From assembly GCA_037176885.1 (NCBI GenBank), contig JAWWNJ010000037.1, forward strand, positions 372,001 to 436,000: a stretch of DNA of 64,000 nucleotides. The letters run 5' to 3'. The notes below the pieces were generated by a model. It worked only from the letters and a program-made list of their open reading frames with translations, was not told the DNA's origin and ran no database searches. Shown piece after piece: positions 34,125-45,714 of this stretch (within the stretch, counting starts at the first letter, position 1; every line of letters begins with the position of its first letter). This DNA is from Favolaschia claudopus. Lineage: Eukaryota > Basidiomycota > Agaricomycetes > Agaricales > Mycenaceae. A program made the translations under genes and the position numbers.

Positions 34125-34131
34125 ATTCGCA
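34125..34131 (-). repeat. Target-site duplicate of element C in the KDZ-1 dioxygenase gene, left copy
   Basis: On the minus strand the 7-mer is TGCGAAT. Its partner is at 54078-54084, and the undisturbed site is at 4640-4646. Confidence 0.88.
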
Positions 34132-35072
34132 AAGCCCAGCAGCTCGCACATGGCGACCGTTCCAAGCAGCGCGAACAACGCAAGACAATCAAGAACACGA
34201 CCCGGTTGCGGTCCTGCGGGCTAGAAATACTCTATCAGCGCTGTTTGCATTGTCTTCAAAAGCAGAATACACACCGGCTCTGGCGAACGATTGAAATGCT
34301 CACCAACACCCCCCGACAAAACAGGGTAGCCAGCTTCTGGGTGTCGGCCTCGATAATCTTGGGCGACTTGAGTACAATCCTTCACCGTCGGATTGACCAC
34401 ATCGCGATCCCATTCGCGATTGACTGGGCGGCCACCGAGGACAAGAACAACTCGGCGCTGAGAGACCACAACCCTCGATTTTCTATTGGAACGGTAAGAT
34501 GTTGTGTATAAAGGCTTAAAACAGAGTGGTTTGACTTACCCGCCGGTCCAGGGAATCAGGCGGAAGCGGAAAATGGAGTTACTCCCCGTCACCTCGCTGA
34601 GAGCGTAGTCACGGTCTTCGATGAGACTCGGGTCGAACGCCTCGCCGTCCATCACGCGAATCAGAGAGCGTGGGTTGAAGGGGCGGATGACGTCGCCATA
34701 CCTCACAGTCATTGCAGAGGACCACAAGATGCGGTGTCGGTAGGCACGTTCAGCAGCGAGAACGGCCTTCGTGCGCTGCAGTGCATGTTGAGTGACGACG
34801 CGAGTGACGGTGGATTCCGTTTGCACCTGTGCATCCGCGTATCCTGCTCGAGGCGGTGGGGCACGCTCTTCAGGCAGAGGATAGCCAGGGTAGGGGAGAG
34901 AAGGGTCGCCGCGCGCAAGCGCATGCTGAAGTCGTTCCTTCAAGTCGAAATCAAGGTGAGGTTCCAAGTCCAGTGATCTGTCCAGGCCTTGCACTTCGAA
35001 TGGTGGAATTCGAGCCCCATCCTTGCGAGGTGGGCGGGGAAAAACGCGGTCGGGGTTGATGATCCGGCGCAT
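34125..35072 (-). pseudogene. TET/JBP-like gene, N-terminal half (KDZ-1 copy 2)
   Basis: Identical to exons 1-3 of the gene at 3699-5435, from ATG 35072 to the last codons of exon 3 (GFAN). Element C begins one base before the exon 3 donor. The catalytic-core exon is missing here and lies at 54140-54873. The gene cannot make a complete product in the present arrangement. Confidence 0.85.
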
Positions 35073-35329
35073 GGGAGAGGAGGAACGAGTGGAGAGGAGG
35101 AACGAGTGGAGAGCAGGAATGAGTGGAGAGGGAATGGGGGAGGACGAGGAGGGATGACCGGGTGTTTTATTGTCGCGAGTCTCTTCCGAGACTTTGAATT
35201 GGAGGGACTTGATGTTGGCGTGGCGCGCGTTACCGGGAAACGGTAAGTATCTCCGTAAACCATTTGTTTCGAACTTTCTAAAGATTTGAAGATCCAGATC
35301 TGAAGTCGTTCGGCATCATTATCTGGTTA

Positions 35330-36868
35330 ATGATGACGAACCAGCTCAACTCGCCTATCGACGTCCCATTTTGGTACGACTCCGAACTAAAAGAGGCCCT
35401 GGAAGAGGCGACACACCTCGACACTTTCCCCCCCTCTTCCATGTCCACTTCACCCACCCAAACCCGTCGCGCTGAGGCGTTTCCCAGCACCCCATCCCTT
35501 CCAACCTCTCCTGCGCGTTCTCCTGGCGATCCTTCTCTTGTCGACCGCGACTCGCTGCCACAGCCTGAGGATGCGCCCCAAGCTAACACCAATACTGCGC
35601 CCGCCCCAGACGGTGCTGCGCCACCCGTCGGTTCGTGAATACTCTTTCACAAACGTCTTTGCAACTGATCATCGTTTCGATTTATCTTTTAGTTTGCAAG
35701 GCTCTCTGTTACGAGACGCTCACGACCAACTCGATCTTTGGTCTCCCCACGTACGTTCAACCCGTCATTCTCTGGCTACAACACTTGCTGATATAACTCT
35801 AGAGCCCAGAAACTCCATCTCGTGCGGCGATTCCGCGAGCGTTACGCTGCTCGCTCTCATCAGCAGTTCCGCACGAAACCTCGCCCCCGCACTCACCGTG
35901 AAGAGCGCAATGCTCGTATCCTCATGTCTTACGATGTTGCGACGCAATACTTTGAAGATCTGTACAATGCTCAAGTTCTCGCCACCGCCCAAGCAACTAT
36001 AGCGGCGGCAGCGGTCGCCGCAGCCGCAGAACAAGCCGCACAACAAGCTGCCGACCACGCTGAGGCTGCTATGCTCGCCGCCCAGCAAGCTGCCCAGCAA
36101 GCTCAAGGGACTGCCGAAGGAGTCGCTCCCGGTCAACATCAACGAGCTGGCAATGAGGTGTAAGATCTTATTTCTCTTAATGATCTCTACTTTATGATAT
36201 TAACTCCTACTTTGTCTCAGGGACTCGGACGACGAGGTACCGCCTCTCATCCCGCCCCGCGTCTTCTCTCTCCCCGACGAGTACATCGGGCCCCTCGACG
36301 CAGCTGGGTGGGACGACGACGACGACGACGACGACAATGACTTGTATTTCGAAGCTTTCTCCGCGGCTGCGTCTGGTAATTCGGCGAGCGAGGCTTCAAT
36401 GCCCACCGGACCGTCGCGTTCTGCACCCTCGGCTTCCAGCTATCTTCTGCGTGTTTGGTCTCGGTACGTTCTTCTTGTTTCGGTTTTTACTCGCTGCTTA
36501 ACGTTCTGCCCAGACTCGGATTCAACTCATTCTTCCCGCGCCCCTTCACCGAGACTGAGACTGTGGATGATATGGAGCAGGAGACTGCGGAAGATGATAC
36601 GGTCGAGGCGGCGGCGGCGGCGGCGCGGGCGGCTGGTGATAAACCATTCCATGTCATCAAGGTATGCACTGAGTTCACTGTGATGATGTATCGCTGATAA
36701 GTTGACCGACTGTAGATGTTGAGTATGTACGGGGCGAAACATGTTTTCTGTCGCTGCACTGACGGTAGGCATCGCGAGCATGAGCGTCGCGAGGCTTACG
36801 CGTTCCATGGGTTTGACGGGGCGGTGGTGATCAAGCGGGCTAGAACTAGTGTCTTGCCCATGGAGTGA
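35330..36868 (+). CDS. Hypothetical multi-exon protein of KDZ-1 (copy 2)
   Basis: Same gene as 1903-3441, and the exon reading was done here. Exon 1 is 35330-35630, exon 2 35693-35750, exon 3 starts 35803 and ends about 36160. The acidic exon follows with DSDDEVPPLIPPR, then LGFNSFFPRPFTETE and the last exon MLSMYGAKHVFCRCTDG to the stop at 36866-36868. No difference from copy 1 was seen. The family and function are unknown. Confidence 0.6.
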
Positions 36869-37108
36869 ACGTCGTCAGCGTAGTATAGGATGTAGTTCAC
36901 AAGTTCTTATGTCTACAATACTTATGTCTAGCCAATTGTGTTCTTCCCAAAATGGGATTATTTTACTTGCTCGTCAATACCGTCTGACGTCAACAAACAT
37001 CCTTCTCCTTTCCTCGCGTCTCATCTGGCTCTGAACTACTTGGCTCGTGCCGGTGGTGGCACTGGCGGCTACTATACCGGTCAGAAACAATCAAATCATT
37101 CTCCTCCA

Positions 37109-40100
37109 ATGTCTTTTCTGACGCACTCCCAGGCGCGAGCCGCCAATCGTCCTCAGCGCGTCAATTCCTATGTCGACTATGAAGTGAAAGCAGGGGATAC
37201 TACGGAAGATATGGATTTCTTTTCTTCGCAAGACGGCCGTCGAGGGGTACGCAAGTCCGTCAATGTTAGCCCAAGAAAACGCAAATTGCTCCCCTCGGAG
37301 CTCGACGATTTGGCAAATTGGACCCCAATGCCGGACAACGACGCAGCGGCAGGAGAAGAAACAGCAGAGACGGGGGAGAAACGCAGAAGGTATGAGAGCT
37401 CGGTGAGTTTTGTTTCGCGATATGTACATTCTGGTTAGTTTGACTAATTTATCGTGAGGACGATCCTATGAAGAGCTGGCGACCTATGCTTCAATTCTTT
37501 CTAGACGAGCTGCTAAGGAGGGAAGGTTTGGGCGACCAGGCGGAATCGTGTTCTTGTTGCCAGAAGACGTTTACCGCTGGCTGTAGACGCTTTCGGTGCC
37601 GACAATGTGGAATCTTTATCCAGTGCAAGGAATGCCTCTTGGAAAGACACCAGCTCACGCCTCTACACACTCCGCAGGTAAGTAAATTCAAGAAAGGCTT
37701 CGCAAAACGTCTCTGAATCGTTTATAGGAATGGATAGGATCCTATTGGACGCGCGTCACCCTGCAATCCTTAGATTTCGTCTACCAGATCGGCCACGGTG
37801 GTCACCAATGCCCCCATCCAGCGCCATCTGTGCGCACTATGATAGTGCTCGACTTTCCCCACATCCACGACATCAATTATCGGTACTGTGCCTGCGACCT
37901 ATCTGACCGTGCAAATAACTTGGAACAACTTCTTCGCAACGATTGGTATCCCGCAACTACGGTGGATCCTGCGACATGTGCTACTTTCGCGACGCTGGAG
38001 ATTTTTCGTTTGACTACTGTGGTGGGTGGACTGAATGTCCACGACTTCGTTCGGACTATGGAAAAGTCGACCGACCCGTGGGGCGTGGAGACGGTTCCGG
38101 TGAGTTGATTCCTTCTAATTTAGTGTCATTTGTTATCTGAATCAATCCCTCTAGGATCGCTATAAGGCGTTTGGTCGGATGAGCCGCCAATTCGCCTTCT
38201 TGGGGCGCCTCAAGCGAGCTGGGCGAGCGCATGACGCTCAAGGGGGTGGGGGCGACGGCGAGAGGGGAGTGCGCTGTGCTTTGCTGGGCGTGTCCACAGG
38301 AGGGGATGAACTTACCGGATGGTTGGCGAGACGTGGAGCCGCAGTTTCAGTGAGTGTTGTACGTTCGTTTGGCGACATCTCCCATTTATATGATGGCTAG
38401 GTTTCTGTTCATGTTGATACTTGCAATTGACGCCAATTTCCGGATGCGAAATCGGCTTCGCGCCAACGCTCACGACGATCCACCTCTCGCCTCAGGTTGG
38501 GGATACATGCAGGAGGAGAAGGGGTATAAGGCGCATCTCAGGAATGCGGTACCCGGAGAAGGATGTGCGTCTTCTCTTTCAAATGCTGACTTCCAGGACT
38601 AATACTACTGTAGATAAGTACCTGCGTTGCGTTTGCTGCGCTTTCACAGAAGGACACGCGACTAACGACCGGTCTACGGTCATCGGGCGTTGGAGCAGTC
38701 GTTTGCGCTCGTCACGAGCTAATACGCCCTCAGGGGATGGGAGATTTACAGAAAGGGGAGCGGTAAGCGGTCTCTTCACTGTAGAAACATAGTATACTGA
38801 TTTCCGCCAGGTATATGAACATGGATTATATCGTGCTTGCCGCCGTCTGGGGCGTCACACTTCTCTACCTCGCCTTCTGCTACGACATTGTATGCCAATG
38901 GAAGATTCGATTCAAGCAACGGATGGCGGCGATGCCGGCGCATATGCAGTTAGACCTGGATAAGACAACGGTTGTATTCGGCTTGCCGGTGTGGCATGCG
39001 ATGGCCCACGAGCGCAAGTGTCAAGTACAAAACTCGCTTACCTACCAGGAGGGGGTGGGTAGAACAGATGGAGAGGGAACGGAGAGGGTATGGTCGGATT
39101 TCAATGAACTGGCTACAGCCACGAAGGAGATGAATTTCGGGGCTCGGGAGGACGCTATAGAAGACAAGGTGGACTTTCATAACACGGAGAAGAATCTGAA
39201 GCAAGGTAAGCATACTCTCATAGTGGAGGAACGAGGCGCTGAGGCAAAACAGGGTCCACTCTACCCCGTAAACTGATAATCGCGATTGAGGAGCGCGATC
39301 GCCAAGTTGCCAGTTTCGAGGAGGTCGACCGTACACTGAACCCCGAGTTGCGTCAAGAGTGGCAAGCGATGATTGACGACTGGAATGCAGACAGAGCAAA
39401 GCCGAATCCGTATGAACTGGATGAGGGAAAGAATCGTAAGCCGTCGCTGTCTCATTTTGATCTTCAAGCTTATATTATAAATGGCGCAGCTGTGAGTGAG
39501 TCGTCGATTCGACTGGAGTTAGCGAAGGAAGAGCTGGATGAAGCGGCGAATGGCAAGGCGACGCTGCATGGCTCAAGCCTGACGTCGTTCTTGGTCATGG
39601 GTCTCCAATTGGAAAATTCACAGTAAGTGACTCGCCTTTGACTATTTCAGAGCTTTATCTTCTCTCACAGGGACAAGATCAGAAATGAGCTCAAGGGACG
39701 ATCAGTACTAGCGGGGGAGCAAAGCCAACGCGTCGCCGAGCTTCGTCGCGGGTTTTTTGTGAAGCTACGCAAGTTTCGGGCATTGCAAGCGGTGTATGCG
39801 CCAACGGCGATTGAGGAGGTGAAGGAGGAAGATGAGAATCGGGACGCAGACCTACCACCACACGAAGCGGAAGCTGTGAAGCTTTTCCTACCGTCGGGGA
39901 TGCAGGGAGTAACACACCGAGCAGATCTCGAAGGGCTTGCGGAGAAGGAGGCGCGTTTGCGGGAAGGACAACTACATGACAATATCCGACGATTGCGGAG
40001 CAGGCTGCATGCAAAGAGGCACTTACTTCAATATCGCAATGATCACTTGGTGGGACAGCGTGGTGGGACGCGAGCAGCGGTGCTGATGGAACAGATAACG

Positions 40101-40774
40101 GAGAACATACAGCTGGCAGTGGGGCGATATCGGAGGGCGCGCAAGGCACTACTTGCATTGAGGGGCGAGGCCGCGTGCGAAGCCTGGAAGCCATTGGAAG
40201 ACGCCGACATACGGCTGGACCAGGAGCGCGAGGCAGACGCGTTGGCTCGCGAGCGTTTGGGAGGTGTGGGTTCGAGCAGCCGGAAATCAACGCGGGGCAT
40301 AATGACGGCAATTTCGTCCAAGCAGAAGAAAATGTCCTGGATTTGGACGCAGGGCGGTGGTCCTGATGCAGATGAGCAGGAACTTGTGGACGGTAAGCAC
40401 TATCTCTTTGACTGAAAGGCGGCTATTGACGAGTGTATGCAGCTGTACGGGTGGAGTGGGCTGCCGCAAAGGCTCGAAAGGAAAGGTGGACTGAGGAAGT
40501 AGAATTGCTGCGTGAAGAGATGAGAAGAGTATTACGGTTTTTGAAGTGGCGGGCACTGTGGTGGGAGGATAGGCGTACGGTTACCCAAGCGGTGATGCCT
40601 GAGGTGAAGGATGGACTACAAGCATTCGCGGCGCAACAGGCGGCTATTTTGCGACAAATAGCGCGGAAATTCAAATCAAGCTGGGGGGCCTCGATTTCCA
40701 TTGCCGTTCGGACTGCACTGGCGGAGGATTTGGAGAGATTAGCTGGGGATACAGCATTATTTGCAACGATGTAG
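37109..40774 (+). pseudogene. KDZ transposase, full length but frameshifted (KDZ-1 copy 2)
   Basis: The complete coding region runs from MSFLTHSQARA to TALFATM. In order: CxC2 cluster (CSCCQKTF, FRCRQCG, CKECLLERH, LHTPQ), GHGGHQCPHP, QLLRNDWYPATT, LGRLKRAGRAHD, CAVLCWACPQEGMNLPDGW, AIDANFRMRNR, ISTCVAFAALSQKD (after an 80-bp intron), SSGVGAVVCARH, GDLQKGERYMNMDY, FCYDIVCQW, GVGRTDGEGTERVW, TATKEMNFG, and the helical C-terminus (KMSWIWTQGG, LKWRALWWEDRR). A run of five G's at 38242-38246, four in copy 1, shifts the frame between AHDAQ and ECAVLC. Otherwise every exon is open. Either this copy is dead or the extra G is a homopolymer error. A second extra base (38552-38554, CCC against CC) is in an intron. 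Confidence 0.9.
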
Positions 40775-40976
40775 AATGTAGCGCTCAATTGCAATAAAAA
40801 AAATTGCCTTTTCGGGTTGCATGGCGGAGTGGATCGAATTAGGCAGTAATAACGTACAAAAAATGTTATCTCTTATCTAGTGTCGCCGGAGCGTTGGACA
40901 GCTGTCATGGCCTCCGGTGACAGCTGCCGGCGCCGGAATGTGGTAATATAGGGTAAAGTGAGTGCAAAAAAGAGGC

Positions 40977-41027
40977 CAGCCATGGGGTGCCTAGGTAGGG
41001 GACAATAGACAACAGTCCAACCTGGCT
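40977..41027 (+). repeat. Left terminal inverted repeat of KDZ-1 (copy 2)
   Basis: 51 bp matching 14485-14535, about 200 bp beyond the transposase stop. It starts CAGCCATGGGGTG and ends CCTGGCT. The stretch between the stop and this repeat holds a GC-rich inverted pair around GACAGCTG (40895-40930) and no gene. Confidence 0.75.
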
Positions 41028-41028
41028 G

Positions 41029-41231
41029 CTAGCAGGGTGGGAGGCTTTTAGTTACAACTACTGGTGGTCCCAGGCGGCGTGCCAGAGGTGAGATTTGATG
41101 CAGCCCTTCTCGAACGAGAGGCCAGAACAGGTGAAGCTTATTTTCCGCCTGTTTGGTGATGTACTCAGCCCAGAAAGTCTCCAGCAGCGCGGTCTCGTCG
41201 GCGGTCGCCCAGCGTTTAGGTCCGCGTCCCA
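41029..41231 (-). pseudogene. N-terminal stub of a relative of the Lys/Glu-rich gene, truncated by KDZ-1
   Basis: From ATG 41231 the frame reads MGRGPKRWATADETALLETF, then AEYITKQAENKLHLFWPL and REGLHQIS. This follows the pattern of the N-terminus of the gene at 10762 (LKLWAEGAREEIL, EVCKEFHARI) and of the wider mushroom family (W.T..E...LE...Y...K....FW). Resemblance stops around 41085-41095, after which the frame runs into the KDZ-1 terminal region. The insertion of KDZ-1 copy 2 into this gene is the simplest explanation. Confidence 0.6.
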
Positions 41232-42143
41232 TGATTATGGAGGATGGGGGGGTGTAGGATGAGAACGGGATGACGGGCACAACAATGAGATGGTTGGGGG
41301 ATTTTTTTCGGAGGGTAAGAGGGGTGGGCAAAGTCTGTTTCACCTTAAGGTACGTCTTTGGTCTCTTGTTTCGCCACTTTCTGACAAAATCGTTCTGCAG
41401 ATCTCCCCAAAACGGCTCCAACACAAATCATTTTGCAGTATCATATGTTTCTCTCTCAGAATGGGCGCAAAACTGGCTAAATTTCCTGTTTCGTTCTAGG
41501 TAACCTGAATGGGTCTTGAATCGGGCACAATATTGTTGTTTCTGATCGAAGCCACCATCAACATGGTTCTCGTGGAACCGGAGCTTCGCCCGTACATCAA
41601 CGGGTGGCGCATTTATCATCTTAGGATCGGTTCGCCAAGTCCCCAACCCTTCCCCCTCCTTTGGAGTACGGCGACGGCGCAAATCCAGAAAAGGTATTGT
41701 CACCGTTCCGTTCCTATTCCCATTTCATCTCAGGATGATTACTATTTATCAGGACATCGACGAGATTCGCCACACAATCAATGCTACCAGGATGCCGATG
41801 CGATCCGCTTCACTATGGCCAACACCCAAACGTGCTCCGTGCTCTCTATCGTAAAGTAAGTGCCTTCTACTTGACTTTCACTCAATTATCCTCATTCTTC
41901 TCCCATTGTCTTTGTAGTTAGTTGTGTTCGTTGTTAATGTATCCCTTCCTTAAATACAATTTATTATTCTTGTGTTCGCATTCGTTGGATTGAGGGCGAG
42001 AGTGGTCTGCAACCCAGGACTTCGGTAGCACGCTCAACCTTAAGTTCATCAAGAATCTAAGGATCCGTTTGTTCCAATGCTGTGTGTAGAACACGAAGAT
42101 CATATTGAATGGCAACCGGTAAATACAAAGACGAAAACGCCGA
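41232..42143. other. Region with no supportable gene
   Basis: Open frames of 70-116 codons on both strands could not be linked or recognised. It separates the truncated gene from the 3' end of the second TET/JBP-like gene. Confidence 0.45.
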
Positions 42144-43932
42144 TCAAGACTTTCCACCGAAACACGCCACATGGTCCGCCAACAGCTCCTCCGGCTTGGA
42201 AAACAGACTGATGCCCGCAGCATGTCGCTCACCGTGGACCCCATCAAACGACCGCTTCAAATTCCCCCCGCCCTCATTCAGCACCTTCTTCGCAGTCCGG
42301 AATTTATACTTAACATATCGGAACAGACCCCCGGCGGCATATTGTGTGATCGAATAGCGAGTTTCGTGTGGGGCGAGGGGCGTGTTGCCGTGGTGGATGA
42401 CGGCCGAGGGAATGAACGCGGTGGAAGCTGCCGGAAACTCCACAACTGCATTCAGCTCCCTGAGATGCAAATGTGCGCTCTTGGTGGGATCGAAGTCACC
42501 CCCGCTGGTGATTGCGCACCATCCGAGCGCGCGGTTCTTGTCGTCAAGGTGCTCAAAGGTGGCTGATTGCGAGCCGAGATTGAAGGTAACCGAAGGAAAA
42601 ATAGAGTTGGTGAAGTTGAGGCGGAGCGACGGGTCGTGCTCGAACAGATCCCGAAGGTCCGTGACGTAGTCTTTGAAGAGTTTGGGAGCCCAAGTCCGAA
42701 ACGCGCCTAGTAGATTGACTTGATCAGTGATAATTGTTTATAATAGAAATCGTACGTTACTTGATTGAAAGCCACAAACCCGTCGCACGCTCTTGTTCCC
42801 GAGCAAGCTGTCTACGAGTGGTTGTTTCGCGTCCGAAATATCAAGGTTTCGCGGGCACTACAAAGTTTCAGCAACATTGAACATCGGCGAAGGTGAAAAG
42901 GGAGACATACCGGCTGCCCTCCTCCATGAGACACGCCGCTCTGTAAGGCTATAGAAGCGGCCTCGTCGATGCAAACCAGCATCGTCCGCGAAGGCATTAG
43001 TCCGAATGCCCTCCTCCCGCGCACGCTTCATGGCCTCCCCCGCCTCAGCAGCCACCGACGGCCACTCGGGATCATCCGGACCGCCCACAAACACAACGAT
43101 GATCCGCCCATAACGGTCCAGGATCAGTAAGGGACGCCTGAGGAGAAAGATTGAACAAAGGAATGTCATGCGACTAAAATGAGAAGACTTACCGCGCATC
43201 CCAGGAAACGTAAACGCGTTTCAAATCGTCGACTAGCTCTCCGACTTGAGGAAGCTTAGAGTTAGCCCAACGTGCGCTCTCTTTTTGATTTTTCAGCTTC
43301 GGTGGATTCTCGTCTCGCACTCCGAGCCAATGGCCTCCTTTAGTACTCCGGAGACCACTGGCGTCGAAGTCGACAGGCACATGCTGAGCAGACATAACGA
43401 GATGAGTGGGAGCGGATGTTGTGGCCCAATTGAACGGGTTGGCGGCATCCCGTTGGCGTTTCTTTCGGCGGCGGTTTTTGTTGTATTCGATCTTTCGTTC
43501 CTGCGCACGGGTGAGACCGGATGCCGGAGGGGAGGACGAGTGCGAGGGTTGGGAATTGACGAGGGGAGAAAGAGGAAGTCGAGGTTGTGAGGCCGCAGAT
43601 GAGGAGGATTCGATTTGGGGCGGTGGTGGGTCTATAAAAGCAAATGGGAAATATTCGAAGATGAATTGTTGTGGTGGAGCGTCTATGGGCAATGACATAC
43701 CTGAACCCCTCTCATCTGCATCTGGGTGCCCCTCATCCTCTGAATCCTGCGGGTCCTCTTGCGTTCCACCGCTCCGATCCCGTTCCATACCCTCGATCAA
43801 CTCTTCAAGTGAAACCGCAGTCTGGTGAACTGCAAAGCCAAGGGTGGAGAGCTTGGCGGGATCATAGGCGGTGAAGGTATCCCAAGGAGAGAATCGAGCA
43901 CCGCTGCGAGTGCGTCGTGGCTCCTGCATCAC
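42144..43932 (-). CDS. TET/JBP-like 2OG-Fe(II) dioxygenase, intact metal-binding motifs
   Basis: Five or six exons from MMQEPRRTRSGARFSPWD. The N-terminal half is disordered and basic (AQERKIEYNKNRRRKKRQRD). The catalytic half has RIIVVFVGGPDDPEWPSV, RRGRFYSLTERRVSW, RRVCGFQSS, FRTWAPKLFKDYV and SVTFNLGSQSATFEHLDDKN, which contains the H-x-D motif. Next come LGWCAITSGGDFDP, VVEFPAASTAFIPSA, the second His in IHHGN, the 2-oxoglutarate Arg in ETRYSITQYAAGGLF, and a stop at 42144. This is the family layout of fungal TET/JBP-like enzymes that oxidise 5-methylcytosine. The usual GG before the core strand reads SA here (TKSAHLHL). Family membership is well supported. Substrate and activity are inferred. 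Confidence 0.78.
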
Positions 43933-45055
43933 TAAGAATCTGTGGACATATATATTTAATTAGCTCGACGCATCTGGAATGAATGGCGAGAAAACAGATA
44001 AGAAACGCGTCACAGAAGCAGATCATCTTCATCATAGTACCTGTGGCAAGGAACAGCGATGAATCTGAAGTGGTTGACGCGTTCCTCGTCGTGATCCTGA
44101 CGACTTTCTCTGCCACCCATAACGCCTATGGCCAGGCGCAGCAGGGGCTCGGAAGGACCGTAGATCTTCGAGGACGTGTATTTCAAGCAATGGATGAAAG
44201 CCACTTACCAAGAAAGACGATTGCCACCAGGTTTTTGCAGATACAAGATGAAGGGAGAGAGAGAGAGAAGGCGTGTGATGCGTGTGCCAAAATGGAAAGC
44301 ATAGCCACTTCTCACGCTGTGACATCACACTCAACAAACAATGAAGACGCGTTGTCTGTCGTCTTCGAACGCGTCTTTCTCAATTCCAAGTAGGCAAACT
44401 ACTAAATAAAGACATATGGTGTATGATCTAACACTTTTCTTTCCTTAGATTGACCGATTCTGCTCAGTGGCAGCGATTTATTCTCTAACCGGTCGAAACA
44501 GGGCAAAGAGTGGTCGGATTCCGGGCCATCGACTCTTCCGATGGTGTCTGATTCACTTCAGAGCAAGTCTCTAATCATCAAAACCCATAGATGAGTCTCC
44601 AAATTCGGGTTATAAGCTGAACAAAACGGTATCGAGATCTGTAACCGGTCGAAACAGCCAGAAGTTGACAGCCATGTTTCATTGATAATCTCGAGCAGAC
44701 AAACCCTTGGGAATATGTAGACCACAAACTGAACATACGGCGTACAAACTATCTAGCAAACGTTTAAACAGCACCCAAAGCAATTCTGCATGTCCAATCA
44801 TAATGGGACGCGACACCCGCAAGTTTTCTAGTTCTCGAATGGAAGCAACATCCAGCATCTGGACAGACAATCTCGCTAGGCTAGGCCAGAATGTATGCGC
44901 CAACTCTCGTGCGTCAATTCACTCAAACTTTGAGTTTCTAACTGATTGAAGACTACCTTCGCATGTTGCTCGCATTCAACAGAGACCCATTTCTGAAGAT
45001 ATGTTGCGAGACTCTGAAGATAATTTCCGTAAGTGGTCGAAACATTTTTTTCTTT
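43933..45055. other. Upstream region with decayed satellite, no gene seen
   Basis: Includes the upstream region of the dioxygenase gene. From about 44480 onward the motif AACCGGTCGAAACAG appears (44487-44501, 44643-44657, and diverged at 45031-45045), marking old units of the repeat described in the next entry. Confidence 0.6.
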
Positions 45056-45515
45056 CAGGTTAGTTTGCCAGTCCTTTTGTCTCGGTACATTCTATTGATC
45101 TCTTCATCTCAAAACGCAACCTCGCTGTTCATTACTCTACTCTACTCAACTTGAACCCCATCGATCAATCAACCCGGATTCTGTAACCGGTCGAAACAGG
45201 ATTTTATTTCCAGGTTAGTTTGCCAATCCTTTTGTCTCGGTACGTTCTATTAATCTCTTCATCTCAAAACGCAACCTCGCTGTTCATTACTCTACTCTAC
45301 TCAACTTGAACCCCATCGATCAATCAACCCGGATTCTGTAACCGGTCGAAACAGGATTTTATTTCCAGGTTAGTTTGCCAATCCTTTTGTCTCGGTACGT
45401 TCTATTAATCTCTTCATCTCAAAATGCAACCTCGCTGTTCATTCTACTCTAGTCTACTCAACTTGAAGCCCATCGATCAATCAACATGGATTCTGTAACC
45501 GGTCGAAACAGCCAA
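45056..45515 (+). repeat. Tandem repeat, three clear units of 155 bp
   Basis: Units start with CAGGTTAGTTTGCC at 45056, 45211 and 45366. Each includes TTTTGTCTCGGTAC, CTCGCTGTTCATT, CCCATCGATCAATC and TGTAACCGGTCGAAACAG. Units 1 and 2 are almost identical. The same terminal motif recurs outside the clear array with about the same period, so the array was once longer. Confidence 0.9.
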
Positions 45516-45714
45516 TCAGAGGTCCACCATCGAGTCGACTCTTGTGGTAGGTGCGAGAATCCAAAGTGATGGAGTCATGCTTGATTAATCTGGCATTTTT
45601 CCGCGGTGTGGTGAAGCTATCGTCACGATTTCCTCAACCCGGGTCTCTAACTGGCCGAAACATAAACATATGTCAACACAATCAAAACTCCGAACAGCCT
45701 TACCAATAACCATC

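Larger units (their letters stand above)
34125..41050 (-). mobile_element. KDZ-1 copy 2, left arm (inverted)
   Basis: The reverse complement of the start of copy 1, continuing past the window start to show the rest of the transposase and the left terminus (51-bp terminal repeat at 40977-41027). The true end lies somewhere between 41027 and about 41095. This arm is cut off from its own right arm (54078 onward) by the inversion. As a result, both terminal repeats of copy 2 now face the same way. Confidence 0.82.

Noticed and set aside
38246..38300. A short intron that could restore frame in the copy 2 KDZ transposase
   Set aside because: It would remove the conserved ECAVLCWACP motif, and copy 1 reads through without it when one G is missing.
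43983..44393. 136-codon frame upstream of the intact dioxygenase gene
   Set aside because: No motif, and it overlaps the region expected to hold that gene's promoter.
45056..45515. Regular repeats that might suggest a CRISPR-like array
   Set aside because: The whole 155-bp unit is repeated, with no unique spacers, and the genome is clearly eukaryotic.
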